64,000 nucleotides of DNA from Anodontia alba (taxonomy: Eukaryota > Mollusca > Bivalvia > Lucinida > Lucinidae). Below the pieces are notes generated by a model. The model ran no database searches and was not told the DNA's origin. It saw only the letters and a list, made by a program, of their open reading frames with translations. This document shows, one piece after another, positions 42,645 through 54,035 of this stretch. The position numbers and the translations under genes are program-made. Numbering within the stretch: the stretch's first letter is position 1; each line of letters begins with the position of its first letter. The DNA lies in assembly GCA_964016985.1 (NCBI GenBank), contig OZ024826.1:4393552-4457551 (forward strand). The letters are read 5' to 3'.

Positions 42645-42752
42645 TAAATAGACTAGATATTTTCTTATTTCTCCCCGAAAACATATTTTGTGGGTACTCA
42701 TTTGAAGCGCCTCCCTATATTGTCGGGGAAAAATAAGAAAATATATGAAGCA
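42645..42752 (+). repeat. Family D, partial copy
   Basis: TATTTTCTTATTTCTCCCCG, GTGGGTACTCATTTGAAGCG and GGGGAAAAATAAGAAAATAT. Half of the palindrome is deleted. Confidence 0.6.
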
Positions 42753-43369
42753 CCTGGAGGTATGAGTATTTACCCAAAATGTTCGGATAGAAAAAAACGG
42801 TATAGAATCTGTGTGAGGTTTCTTATAGCTTACAACTCAGTCATTTACGGACCATTAATTCTCTCAGTTTCCCTAATATTTTGATCTTCTTTTGATCTAA
42901 ATAACATTTTGTTTAGCCTTTATAATTTCTTCTATCGTCTACCACAAAATCAGGCTCGTTTTGATGGTAAAGGTGCATGAAGCAACATGATCGACTTGAA
43001 TCCTGTAAAGATCGGCCGAACTCCTATTCCAGTATAAAGATCCAGAGAACATAATTTGACATTCATAAAATAGTTTGATCTTTTTATCAACTACTACATC
43101 TTATCTATTATAAATCATTAGTTGTAATTATCAATCACACCTGATTATCTGTACACGAGTTTCTAGCTTTGGGGTAGGAGGTATAAAAAAATGTGAAGTT
43201 CTAAAGATAGCACCGCGAGGAAGGGACCTACTTTCTTTAGGGCCTAGATGCGCATTAAGGAATTCCTCGCACAACGTTTCGTTTAATTCGTTACCGGTTT
43301 TAGTGCTCCAAACCATGCCGAGAACTTGCAATTAAATTGGTGGTAATTCTTGGATAAAGTTTCCCGTTC
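42753..43369. other. No gene or repeat recognised
   Basis: Unique-looking FGF intron 1 sequence. Confidence 0.4.
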
Positions 43370-43500
43370 TCCATAAAAACAAAACAAAAACAAAACAACA
43401 TATGTTGTGGGTATTCTTTAGAAGAGAAGAGCCGAGCCGAGGTTTTTTCTATAGTGAGTACCACAACATATGTTTTTTATGGAGAAATATGAAAACTTAT
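43370..43500 (+). repeat. Family D, partial copy
   Basis: CATATGTTGTGGGTATTCTT and ATATGTTTTTTATGGAGAAA flank a reduced centre. An (AAAAC) stretch precedes. Confidence 0.6.
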
Positions 43501-44061
43501 CTCAGAATTGTCCTCAAATACTCCTCCTTAAAAGGTTCTCTGTTCATTTTCAGTCCTCTGTCCATTTTCTTTTTAGGAGATTCCTGTCTATTTTTTTTTC
43601 TTTTTAAAATTACTTAGAAATTCTTATTCATGACACAAGTAGTTTAGCGATGTCTGATCTGAGTCTTCATTTCTTTACTCATTTTTTTTTGACAACGAAG
43701 ATCGGAATGTTACCTTTTATTTCTTCTTTGTTTTTGTTTTCATAATTATTGTTGTCGACTTGGCTCGAATGTTAAAATATTCGCTGTATTCCACTAACAG
43801 CTATTAAAACAGTGAAATTTTAACAATATGGCTACAAATACCTCAAATGTTTTTATAAGAAAACATGCAAATGTACATATGCCCATCAAGGAAAAAGAAT
43901 TCCTAAATCAAACCGAATGTTGTTTTACCCATTTATTGGGATATTTCACACCATACACATATATGTAACACTCATAACTTTATAGAAGTCATTTATCAAA
44001 CGTTGTCCCGGGGCTTTTCAAAACAAATGATGTTTAACGTGGAAAATGGGCCCTGATAGAC

Positions 44062-44135
44062 ATACTGACAGCGAAGGCCAAGATCAGACTGCGCATTTGT
44101 GCAGTCTGATCTGGGCCTCTGCTGTCTACCTACAA
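44062..44135 (+). repeat. Family M-like hairpin
   Basis: CCAAGATCAGACTGCGCATT and its complement around a short loop. Confidence 0.5.
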
Positions 44136-44459
44136 GAGAAGTGGATATTACAGAATACATTGTATATGGACAGATACGATTCTCATCAGACTTCCTAGCT
44201 TCCCGGGCTGATCTATCTGGGCCCTCCCTATTCCCATATTACTGAAGAGACATTTTCTTGCTTATCAAACAAAATAGGTTTACTTGAAGACAGTTTTCTT
44301 GTTGTTATAAAAAAAACATTGATGTATTTTCTGATAAAGGGTAACATGTATTGTTCATTTAATTTTAATCGTTGAATTTGGGATAGATTCAAACATTACT
44401 CTGCTTCGGTGCAACATCTGCTTTCCTGCATCCATCCCAAGGTTATTCTCGTCCTTCCA

Positions 44460-44738
44460 TCACGAAAACACGCCTATATAATTTTGACCCCCTTAAACCC
44501 CACTTTTATACAGTAAAACTGGGGTACAGGGGTATACATTATTTTTCTTATTTCTGCTCAAAACATAGATTGTGGATACTCGTTAGAACCGCCTCTGCGA
44601 GGCGGTTCTAACGAGTACCCACAATCTATATTTTGAGCAGAAATATGAAAAATATTTGAATTTTTTGTCTGAAAGTTTTCAATTTTTCGGTGATTAACTT
44701 TTCAGTATATTTGAATAGGCAGGTTTTCGTAATTCCTA
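44460..44738 (+). mobile_element. Family L foldback, complete
   Basis: CACGAAAACACGCCTATATA to AATAGGCAGGTTTTCGTAAT. The central palindrome is ACTCGTTAGAACCGCCTCTG with complement. Confidence 0.8.
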
Positions 44739-44751
44739 ATTTACCCTTAAA

Positions 44752-44985
44752 TCTTCTGGATAAAATAACATATGACAAATTGACGATATTTTGTTATTAT
44801 TTCTCTCTCTAGAAAATAGCATTTGATATTTTATTTAAATTGCCTTCAACCAAGGCATACACCAAGGAGACAAGTTGCATAAATTGTCAAAGCCTATTTT
44901 CTAGAAAAAAAAAAGAAAAAAAAAAAGATGCTTCAAAATGTCATCTGCTGCGATTTTACCTAACATACTAAGCATTAAAGCCAAC
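44752..44985 (+). mobile_element. Family E foldback, copy 7
   Basis: CATATGACAAATTGACGATA to AAATGTCATCTGCTGCGATT. Confidence 0.65.
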
Positions 44986-45474
44986 GATTTTTTATCATGA
45001 AAGGTGAAAGCGTAAGATGTAAGAAAAGCCAATAGAGTGATATAATACATACGTTTTAATGTACATTTAAACCCTTAAACAATATGGAGTTCTTTGCTCA
45101 CATGCCGAGGCGATAAGATGAAGGAAAATTCCTTAATCCTGTACCTCTGCTCATGATAATCCGTAAATAATAATATATAGACCGGCTTCCTTATTTGTAC
45201 AATGTTATCTCTCCAGATAAGACAAAATAAGGCATAATTCTGAAAGTCACGTGGCTGAAAATAGGGATATAAACACATACGAGGGTGGTTTCGGGATTAT
45301 TAATATGTGGATCAAAATTTCTGCGGGGGTTCTGTTTGATCAAATTATCGTATTCGGACAAACAGGCCCGAGCAAACAGGGTATATTATATTGCACAAAC
45401 CCACAAAACTCTATTGGCTCAGAGATCTGACAAAGTTGTTATGACTGTTTCTCAATGAGCTTCTAATTCATAAT

Positions 45475-45548
45475 AACCCTTATAGCGCTAATGAAAAAGT
45501 TGCAGACAACAGATGATAAGTATTTTAGTTATTTCTTCAAGAATAAAA
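45475..45548 (+). repeat. Family E/F left-end fragment
   Basis: CCCTTATAGCGCTAATGAAA then GCAGACAACAGATGATAAGT resembles an F or E left arm. Confidence 0.4.
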
Positions 45549-45603
45549 AGTGGAGAACATTTTTAATGACCATTGCAATTATCTAACAGTTATAGCGTCT
45601 AAC

Positions 45604-45690
45604 AAAAAAAAAAACAAAAAAAAAAAAACAACAAAAAAAAAAAAAAAAAAAAAAAACAACAACAAAAAACAAAAACAAACACACAAAAAA
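45604..45690 (+). repeat. Poly-A tract with C interruptions
   Basis: Long A run broken by AAC units. Confidence 0.9.
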
Positions 45691-45832
45691 AGAACAAATT
45701 CATGCAAAACATGTTACCAGAATATGATTTGGGGTCTGTACACAGAAATAAGTAGAAAAAAAGAAGCCCACTATTTTCATCCCACCCGAACAGTTGAGAT
45801 GACATATAATGTCAATCCCTGTAACCTATCAT

Positions 45833-46053
45833 TATGGTTAGCCTTTACTTCTCTCTGGGCTAATTCAGCAGAGGACAATTTGGTGACATTTTTCTTATTT
45901 TTCCCAGAAAACAGGATTTGACATTTCATGCAAATTTTCTCCATTAGGAGAAAATTTGCATGAAGTGTCAAATCCTGTTTTCTGGGAAAAATGAGAAAAA
46001 TATTTCAATATGTCGTCTCCTGAAAAATTTACCCAGAGTGCTAAGCGTTAAGG
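45833..46053 (+). mobile_element. Family E foldback, copy 8
   Basis: GTTAGCCTTTACTTCTCTCT to CCAGAGTGCTAAGCGTTAA. The arms are close to perfect (CAGGATTTGACATTTCATGC). Confidence 0.75.
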
Positions 46054-46387
46054 AGAAGATAATGAATCAGAAGCGACAATGTCAAACAATGGCGAACAAT
46101 ATCGGGTTGACTGTGTGAACAGCCCTGCGAACAAGGTTAAATGAACAGAATACAAGTTTACGATGTTATCCTCGAGTAATGACATACTGAATACAAGATT
46201 ATTGTCGAAATGCCAGCAGTGGAAGGGTCTAGACTGGCGGAGAAGTCTGTCAAGCATGTCTCACCTGAAACCCTTTCCTCGCTGAATATTAAGGAGACAG
46301 GAAACACTTGGTAACATTTTCGCCATTTTATTCAAGGGAGATAACTTTTAAGACAACTACATTGTATTTGGTCTTTGTGCTCCCAAG

Positions 46388-46486
46388 ATCCTCTCTGAAA
46401 AGGGGTATACTCTAAAAGGAAAGAATTTGCTTCCAAGGGGAGCAAATTCTTTTCTTTTAGAGCAGACATCTTTTCACAAGGGATGT
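46388..46486 (+). mobile_element. Family K foldback, copy 1
   Basis: TCTCTGAAAAGGGGTATACT to AGACATCTTTTCACAAGGGA, with a GGAAAGAATTTGCTTCCAAG centre. Confidence 0.65.
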
Positions 46487-46567
46487 AAAATAAAATTTTG
46501 ATAGAGTTGCTGCCCCTTAAACTGTATTAGTCCCCCTTAAGTATTAGTGAAGTTATTATGGATATAG

Positions 46568-46594
46568 TTTTTTTTTTTTTTTTTTTTTTTTTTC
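46568..46594 (+). repeat. Poly-T tract
   Basis: About 26 T in a row. Confidence 0.9.
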
Positions 46595-47212
46595 GCACAA
46601 CATGATACATTTCGTGGGAGTCAGTTTTGCTTACCCTTTTCTGGTGTAAACATAAGAATAAGTACTTGACTGCTTTTGGTCTGTTTATAATTTTACTTTT
46701 GGAAACTGTCGTTTCTCATATGGTTTCTGTCCTCAAAGATGTGCAGCAGGGCAAAGCCAAAGACAGAAACCATAAAAGTGTTTTTGGGGGGAGTTGGGGG
46801 TGAATTTCATGTTGCTGGGTTTTTTTTTTTTTTTTTTTTTTGTTTTTTTTTTTTCATGGACGCTGCTGTCGCTAAAGCCCTGCAGTATAGGACAACAGCG
46901 ATATTGTTGGCTAAATTTACTCTCGAAGACGGTATTTGGCATCTCAGTCAAGTAAATCTCGTCTGCTAATAGTTCAAACAGAATAGTCTGAGCATCATAC
47001 CACCTGTATTATTAAGTTTGCAGAGAAGTGAAACATTTTATGTAGGTGGCTCAGGGGTAGGCCGCTTTCACACAGTTTGCTTATTAATAAGCTGGGTATA
47101 GCGGGCAAGTTTGTGTGGGAGGGGAGTGGTTGGGTGGGTGGAGAGCTGATTCATATACAATACTGTACAATGTCCTTCTAGATATTACTATCATACCGCA
47201 TTTATCATTAAT

Positions 47213-47398
47213 AGTCAGACATTTAACTCCTTACCATAATTGTCCCAAAATTTGAACAAGTCCATTTTGCTAACAGTTGATGTGTGTAAAAACTGCTGGA
47301 TCAATCGCAAACAGTATAGATTTTGATCAGACGCCGCAAATGCGGCGTCTGATCAGGATCTAACTGTTTGACCAGCCCTGTCTGTCCGAACACTTAGG
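47213..47398 (-). mobile_element. Family C foldback, copy 9
   Basis: CAGACATTTAACTCCTTACC to CTGTCCGAACACTTAGGC, with a perfect GACGCCGCAAATGCGGCGTC centre. Confidence 0.75.
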
Positions 47399-47417
47399 CT
47401 AAGTAGGGTAAATCTGA

Positions 47418-47550
47418 ATAAGAGGGGTATCTCTATTTCTCCATGAAATCATTTGTGGTACTGACTGAAATCGCTCGGTGAGGCTCACAACGTGTTTTAT
47501 TGGAGAAATAAAAACAAAATATCGAAAGAAAAGCTGGCTTATCTGGAGAT
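47418..47550 (+). repeat. Family D, partial copy
   Basis: GAATAAGAGGGGTATCTCTA to GCTGGCTTATCTGGAGATTT. The central arms are reduced. Confidence 0.6.
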
Positions 47551-47793
47551 TTAGTTTCTGTAATATAACATCTCGGTAGTTATCTAGATTTTATCTAGAT
47601 AAATATTCAGGCCCAAAAATTGGACTAGGCCCAATCTAAGGTGATCTTTTCCTTGCATTCCTGTCATATCTTGTCTTTAAACAGGAGTTTTTCATTTTCA
47701 TTTGCAAAATATATTCACATTGTCATTCAGTACAAAGAAACTAGGAGCTTTTCAAATTAATAAAGATTTCTAATACGTTTAACAGGCTCGGGA

Positions 47794-47820
47794 TTCTTCT
47801 TCTTCTTCTTCTTCTTCTTC
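47794..47820 (+). repeat. (TTC)9 microsatellite
   Basis: Nine uninterrupted TTC units. Confidence 0.95.
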
Positions 47821-48180
47821 CTAGCGATAATATATTATGAATTAGGTTCCTTCTCTTATTATCGATGCATTGTACATTATCCGTCGATTCTGTTAGCTCG
47901 CATAAGACACCCATGCAGGCCCTTTTCTGCTTTGCGCAACTTTTGTGTACCAGAAACGCCACATGTGAAAACATCGGAAGAGCTTGCTAAAACAAAATAT
48001 TTTTTAACGTGTGTGAAATGTTTGGGTCACTGAAACATATCACATAGACTCAGAAGAACGGAACTGTTGGCCAGACATTTGCGTCTGTTTTCGAAGAAAT
48101 TCCAGTCTATAATATCGCATATATGGACTGCGTCGGCGAAGTCCTCAACCAGTCAGTGAATTCTCATAATCGAAACATTG

Positions 48181-48290
48181 CCCCAGCAGGCACACATCGT
48201 TAAAATGACGTCGTATCAACGTCGATGCGACGTGATCACGTCGCATCGACGTTGATACGACGTCATTTTGATGTTGTGTGCCCGCTGGGG
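48181..48290 (+). mobile_element. Family I short foldback
   Basis: CCCCAGCAGGCACACATCGT to TGTTGTGTGCCCGCTGGGG, with repeated CGTCGATGCGACGT. Confidence 0.8.
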
Positions 48291-48366
48291 CAATTGCCAT
48301 TCATCTCTTGCAGTAGCAAGTGATCATGTAAGCCGACACCACCATGATATAACTTGAGTGAAAAAG

Positions 48367-48368
<2 letters not shown>

Positions 48369-48397
<29 letters not shown>
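48369..48397 (+). repeat. Poly-A tract
   Basis: About 28 A in a row followed by CAACAACAA. Confidence 0.9.
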
Positions 48398-48517
48398 CAA
48401 CAACAAGAAGCATATCTCTTTATCCTAAGTTAGTGTCAAATGTTATTTTCTAGGAAAATAGGAAAAAACAATCACCACTTTGCCATTCTCTGAATTTGCA
48501 CAGAGACGTATTAAAGG

Positions 48518-48615
48518 TTAACCCTTTGATTCCTGAGTTCCTGAAGTGGTCTCTTCCATCTTTGAATTTGGACAGGTCCATTGTTGTGAAAAAGAGTATC
48601 AGTCACTGAACTGAA
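48518..48615 (-). repeat. Family O fragment
   Basis: TTAACCCTTTGATTCCTGAG followed by TTCCTGAAGTGG matches the right half of family O. Confidence 0.55.
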
Positions 48616-48814
48616 AAAAAACAACAACAAAAAAAAACAACAACAACAACATGTATGCCTTCTCCGCGCCAGTCTGACACTTTCAAATCCATGGTGGCAT
48701 TCAAGAAGGAGCCTGTATATGTTTTATAGCGCTTAATTATGACAGCAACATGTACCACTAAAATCCGGGCCTTTAATCTTAAGGTTCCACTGGTGCATAT
48801 TTTATTGGTGCAAA

Positions 48815-49035
48815 CTACCTTTACCCTTTGCTTTCTGGATAAACTTTTCAGCAGACGACATTTTGAAATGTTTTTTCTTATTTTTCCCAGAAAACAGGAT
48901 TTGGCATTTCACGCAATTGTCTCCAATGGACAATTTGTCTGAAATGTCTAAACCTGTTTTCTGGGAAAAATAAGAAAAAAATATCATCAATTCGTCGTAC
49001 TGAATTAGTCAAGAGAGTGGTGAAAGGTAGCAAAA
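48815..49035 (+). mobile_element. Family E foldback, copy 9
   Basis: TTTTCAGCAGACGACATTTT to TCGTCGTACTGAATTAGTCA, with CAGGATTTGGCATTTCACGC. Confidence 0.7.
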
Positions 49036-49451
49036 TCTTCATTTAAACTTTTCATTACCAAAGTTACAAACATATATGTCTATTCTGTTCTGTTCTATGT
49101 TTCTATACAACTTAAAATGCAACAGCATATAATAGCATAACTATGGTAATTTAAGAAAAAGGTTGTTTCAAGACAAAGTAGATTTTGCAGCCATGTTTCT
49201 TCTCATTTAGTGACCTTTAACCCACGTTTCTAAAAATAGAATTTCAAATAATTGATAGTGAAAAAATATCGATAGTTGCCGATAGTGGGCTCATCCGATT
49301 AGTTTTCGATTATTTCAATTAATCGGCTCAGGCATTTATGTGTATTGGCAACCAAGGCCCATTGCATATCCGTCTGTGCATCCTCGATCTTCGCTATTCT
49401 CTTATTGGATAACTGGCCACTCTGTATAGGAAACTGACACATGTGTTTTTA

Positions 49452-49655
49452 GTTAACGCTAAGCATGCTGGGTAAAAATTCCACCAAACGACATTTTCAA
49501 TATTCTTATTTTCCCCCGAAAATAGGCTTTGGCATTTCATACAGACTGTCTCCTGAGGAGTTCGCATGAAATTCCAAAGCCTGTTTTTAGGGAAACCTCG
49601 ATGATGTTCTCTGTTTATCGTCTGCTGAACTCGCCTAGACAGTGATAAAGGTGAC
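49452..49655 (+). mobile_element. Family E foldback, copy 10
   Basis: GTTAACGCTAAGCATGCTGG to TCGTCTGCTGAACTCGCC. Confidence 0.7.
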
Positions 49656-49971
49656 ATCACTAGTAGTTGTAGGTAAGAACGAAGATACTTTCATCTTCTC
49701 ATCTGGTATTCTCTTACAAAGGTTAATTGTGGTGTGTAACCTGAAGAAAAACGACATTATTTCATAGGCGATCAGCGAACAGACTACGCATACGCATCCG
49801 TGAAATCTGGTACGGATCGGTCGAGAGTCGCGGCGTGGGGAGGAATAGTAAATAGCGAAACAGGGACGTCTCTGAGCCGCTGCACGGACACGCAAATTGA
49901 AATTCAGGCTTTTTTTATCTTCAAGAGCACATGGGTTGCTCCAGAAGCAATTAGACAAGGCGGCCACCTAT

Positions 49972-50202
49972 TAACCCTTAAAGCGCCAAGAGAAACTGCA
50001 TCTGAAAATGTCGTCTGTTTATGTCGTCTGCTGAATATTCTTGCAGACTTTTCAAACCTAATTTTGCATACAGGCAAACAGTGTGGACCATGATCAGACT
50101 GCTTCTGATCTGGGTCCACACTGTTTGTAAAAATGACTTTTAAAATCAGAAGCAGATGACAAAGCAGACGACAATAGTTGTGACTGGCGCTTTAAGGGTT
50201 AA
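49972..50202 (+). mobile_element. Family F TTAA MITE, copy 3
   Basis: TTAACCCTTAAAGCGCCAAG to GACTGGCGCTTTAAGGGTTAA, in FGF intron 1. Confidence 0.85.
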
Positions 50203-50446
50203 GGCACATGCTACGACAAAACCACCTTTACCGCTTTAAGAACAGCGAAGAATTATACTAACATATCAACCGCGCAGGGGGGGTCAGACCTTTAGGCTGA
50301 TCACTGGACTGGTCCGACCAGGTTGCATGAACATGCATAGCGCGTACGGAAGCAAACCATGCACGCCTTAATGACATACAGAAGAGTTTGGTCTACTCTC
50401 CAGTGAGGTGGGTATGCCATGGTGGACTTCATATCATAAGATGTTT

Positions 50447-50656
50447 CACCTTTACCACTATCTAGGTTAATTCAGCAGACGACAAATTGATAATTATTTC
50501 TCAGATTTTTCTCAGAAAACATGATTTGATTTTTATGCAAAGTGTGTCCATTTGAGACAATTTGCATGAAATTTCAAAACCCGTTTTCTTTTAAAAATAA
50601 GAATTGTATTTAAAAAAAAAAAATGAAAATTTTACCCAGCATGCTAAGCGGTAAAC
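50447..50656 (+). mobile_element. Family E foldback, copy 11
   Basis: ACCTTTACCACTATCTAGGT to TTTTACCCAGCATGCTAAGC. Confidence 0.7.
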
Positions 50657-51356
50657 AATAGTGTATTGTTGTGTAATTACCTGATGGGAAGCAAATCTTC
50701 TGCTTTGCAAGACATGTATTTGAGCACGTGCCTGAGAAAATGTACAATTTCCCTCCAGAACTTCAGCAGCATCCACATCTAGGCACATTGGTCAAGGTCT
50801 GAATATTGGCAATATTAGCTCCACAAGATGTGTTGAACTTACATGCGAGCAGTAAACATCCAGATCAGACCGCCCGGATGCTGAATCCTTACTGCTCGAT
50901 ATTTAAAGCTAAATTGTCCCTTTTTGTACATGTCTGCTCAATTTTTATAAACTCTTGCACTGTTGTTTGTTAACGGGGCCTTGTCTTGCAAAGATATCAG
51001 CGCATAATCTCACAACAGATTGCGCATCCCCACTGTCAATATTTGAATGTTTCTACTGGCGGATATAGAAAACCCTAGTCATACTCGGGGTCATATTACA
51101 CAGATATTCAGGCTGGTCCGCAGATGCCACAATGTCCCTTTTGCGCGGTGTAACTCAATTACTTATGAAGATTCTTACTACACTACTTTAGCGTTGAAGC
51201 GCGCATGGCTGCTGGAAAGAGCCACTATTTATCCTACTTTTCGGTCAGACAAGCAGACCACGGTGTCCAGTCGGTGTCTGCATCGTTGGCTACTCATCCT
51301 CGGCAGTTATCAGAAACATTAACAAGCAGTGAAATGTTCTTGTGGAAAAAAATCAA
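50657..51356. other. No gene recognised
   Basis: Slightly more GC-rich FGF intron 1 DNA. Open frames here lack splice context and recognisable domains. Confidence 0.35.
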
Positions 51357-51425
51357 CATATAAAGGAAAGAATTTGCTCCCAGAGTAGACCTTTTCTAAG
51401 AAGGGAGGCGAAAACAATTTGACGG
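51357..51425 (+). repeat. Family K fragment
   Basis: AAAGGAAAGAATTTGCTCCC followed by AGTAGACCTTTTCTAAGAAG. Confidence 0.5.
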
Positions 51426-51879
51426 AGTCGCGTCCCTGAAAAGTCATCATTAAGTACATTGTACTTATTAATATCTTTGTTATTGCACGCTATTATTTTC
51501 CAGCGCTGAACGCCTTCAGTTATCTTTCAGAACGAAAACAGACCTGTCGTTGAAAGAATAAATGTACAAAAGATATCGTTTTTCCCCCAGCTTTAAAGAA
51601 AAATGTGAAAAATGTGCGATTGTAACCTGTTTTACATACTGACAAAAGTAACGGCAGGTTCACGCCTTTGATTTTGATGTTGTTTGTTAAAGTTATTGTG
51701 TTGTATTTTCATGTTCGTAAGTGCTTGTATGGCTAATTGTACCTGTACAAACACATACCGTTAATATAAGGATGAATGATTAAGTATGCATTGTAAATAT
51801 ATAGCTTTTAGTATCATCTTTCGGTAGGGTATTAACTAGTTTGCGTGTCTCATACTTTCAAATGAGCTGGGGCATAAAC

Positions 51880-52052
51880 TGCAATTGCGCCCAGCGAAGA
51901 CTAAGATCAGCCTGCGCGCATGCGCAGGCTGATCTAAGTCTTCGCTGTGCGCCGGACACCGCTTTGGCTAGTTAGCTACAAACCACGTCGTGCCCTACCG
52001 AGACTCTTATCAAACTGCGCGGGTGCGGAGGCTGATCTGAGTCATCGCTTGG
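51880..52052 (+). mobile_element. Family M repeat, copy 3, with NRF-1 palindrome
   Basis: AAGACTAAGATCAGCCTGCG and its complement form a hairpin centred on CGCGCATGCGCA (51915-51926). A second related arm follows (AGGCTGATCTGAGTCATCGC). Confidence 0.6.
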
Positions 52053-52304
52053 TACACATACATTCTTGTTGGAAATGCTGTGACCCGGCTTAGTTTCAAA
52101 TAGCTTCTCAATTGTCGCGTAAAAATTTAACTGACAGGGTTTTTATTTCATACAAAAGTACAATACTTAAATTGCAGTATCAATATATTCATATACTATC
52201 ACTGTGTGTGTGCGTGCGTGCGCGCGTGTGAGAGAGAGCTTTTTCATCGTTCTGTTTTACAACGGAGGCAACTTTTGTGACTTGCTGCTCCAGCTGCGCT
52301 GCCT

Positions 52305-52360
52305 TTGGGAGCAAATGCTTTCCTGTCGGAGTAGACCCCTTTTCACGAAGGAGACAACGC
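52305..52360 (+). repeat. Family K fragment
   Basis: TTGGGAGCAAATGCTTTCCT followed by GTAGACCCCTTTTCACGAAG. Confidence 0.5.
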
Positions 52361-53046
52361 ATTTTTGAAACCTCCATCCCTGAAAGTGTTTCTGTCCCCC
52401 TTATATAGGACGCTCCACCCCCTCCTCCACACTTTTTCCATACCATAAACAGATTTTTACCCAGAAGCTAACTGTTTCTCAGTGGTTTAATTTGGTCAAA
52501 ATAAGAACATAAGAGAGATTGTTATTGTTTGACATAGTGTTACTTGATCCGCTTCTCACTTCAATAATCACACACCTTATTTACCTTCCAAATTAAAACC
52601 CTCGCCGTCTTTTCTTACCTTCATACTGCTAACACTACGAATTTCAACATGTTTTAAGCATTGTTATTGTAGATTTTAACGTTTTAATTGATTTAAGGTA
52701 GATAACGGTTTAGATGAGAGAGATATAGTTTCCCACACATGAGAAAACAAACAGCTTTTATGTGAAATCTCACAAATTGTATATAAATGCCGAACTATTC
52801 GATCCGCGCCATGCGAAAATGTGTCTTCTGAGTGTATACGGAAAGCGAAGTTCCAGATTAGACTGTGCACCGGCGTCTTCGCTTTGGTTTACACAAATTA
52901 TTGGATGTCTAAAATATATGAGTCAGGCGCACAACGTTTCAACGTCGAAACGCTCCGATTTAATGCGTTTGCCCTTAGGGAAAGAATGCTGCTCCAGGCA
53001 GGAAGAGCCGGGTTGTTGCTCTTTGTAAAAAAATAAAACAAAACAA

Positions 53047-53122
53047 ACAAAAAAAAAAAAAAAAAATAAATAAATAAATAAAAAAAATAAAAAAAAAAAA
53101 AAATAAATAAATAAATAAAATA
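53047..53122 (+). repeat. A-rich / (AAAT)n tract
   Basis: Poly-A broken by AAATAAAT units, in FGF intron 1. Confidence 0.9.
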
Positions 53123-53174
53123 AATATTTAATTCTGGTGCTCTCTATTCGGTACAGAAAAATAGTAAGAACAGA

Positions 53175-53256
53175 CCCAGCGGGCGGCACATGAACGTCAA
53201 TGACGTTGCATCGACGTTCATGCGACGTTGTACAAACGTCATGTGCCCCCTAGGGA
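53175..53256 (+). mobile_element. Family I short foldback
   Basis: CCCAGCGGGCGGCACATGAA to AACGTCATGTGCCCCCTAGG. Confidence 0.7.
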
Positions 53257-53496
53257 ATACATTATTGACAGTCTATGTTTGCATATCAGTCGTTTTTCAA
53301 AATGCTTTCTACTTTTCTCTTCTATTCTATTTTATTCTATTCTGTACTGTTATTTGCTATTCTATGCTATTCTGTTCTTCCTTATACCCATTCAGCAAAA
53401 TATGCATGTTAAACGAATTTCCTACGTGTGCATTACTGAATGTATTAAAATTAATACAAACTCCAAAGGACATTACTTTACGTGCAAAATGGAAAA

Positions 53497-53531
<35 letters not shown>

Positions 53532-53533
53532 CA
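53497..53533 (+). repeat. (AAAT)9 microsatellite
   Basis: Regular AAATAAAT units in FGF intron 1. Confidence 0.95.
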
Positions 53534-53560
53534 TATGAGCAATGCCAGGCTATTTGTTTA

Positions 53561-53760
53561 ACCCTGTCAGTCCTGTAGACCAAAACCTTTGCAAACAGTG
53601 TAGATCCAGATGAGACGACTCGTAATCTTTAGGATGTACAATGTTTCCAATCTTGTATTGATTTGTGACTGAAACTGTGACCCCTATTTGCAAATATGGA
53701 TGTGTCCAAATTCAGGGACGGAACAGTGCATTTCAGAAACTCCGGGGTGAAAAGGGTTAA
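53561..53760 (+). mobile_element. Family O TTAA MITE, copy 1
   Basis: TTAACCCTGTCAGTCCTGTA to CTCCGGGGTGAAAAGGGTTAA, containing TTTGCAAACAGTGTAGATCC. Its position is FGF intron 1, 90 bp before exon 2. Confidence 0.65.
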
Positions 53761-53847
53761 GTGTCTCAATAAGTTATGATAAGTCAATAAGTTGACAGTG
53801 CTGTATTTCTTACATTATGTTTAAATTACTTCATTTCTTTTTTCCAG

Positions 53848-54035
53848 GTTTACTGACTATCCTTCTTTATCACATTAACGTGTCACTAGGATCGAGCTGG
53901 GGGCAAGATAAGGGGCATAGTGGTTTCGATGGCCAGTTAGGACGGGACGGCAGACTTAATAGTCTTCACGTGTTACGAGGCAACACGACGGGTTTATATC
54001 TTTGTATGGACGACCACAGTGTTCCATACCAATCG
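53848..54035 (+). CDS. Fibroblast growth factor-like gene, exon 2 (with 28-residue insertion)
   Basis: A TTTTTTCCAG acceptor opens this exon in phase 1 and an AATCG/GTAAGT donor closes it in phase 0, the phases of the middle FGF exon. It completes Cys67 and encodes residues 68-129. The second half (SLHVLRGNTTGLYLCMDDHS then VPYQS) is the FGF stretch V.I.GV.S..YLCM...G.LYGS. The usual exon is 104 nt; this one is 188 nt, so it carries 28 extra codons, around residues 80-104 (Gly/Asp-rich, SSWGQDKGHSGFDG). Candidate N-glycosylation sites are N77 (NVS) and N112 (NTT). Splicing to both neighbours keeps the frame. Confidence 0.85.

Larger units (their letters stand above)
42055..53847 (+). other. 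FGF-like gene, intron 1 (11.8 kb)
   Basis: GTAAGT donor and TTTTTTCCAG acceptor bound it. It contains D, E, F, I, K, L and M foldback repeats, poly-A/poly-T runs and simple repeats. No further FGF-like coding segment was seen. Confidence 0.75.

Noticed and set aside
45599..45805. A 68-codon minus-strand frame rich in Phe and Cys.
   Set aside because: It is the translation of a poly-A tract with C interruptions.
53817..53847. An ATG at 53817 in frame with FGF exon 2 would give a signal-peptide-like start (MFKLLHFFFPGLLTILLYHI).
   Set aside because: The hydrophobic codons come from the polypyrimidine tract before the exon 2 acceptor, which always reads as Phe/Leu/Ser-rich. The phase-1 join from exon 1 gives the expected FGF order. 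An alternative first exon is not excluded but needs transcript evidence.
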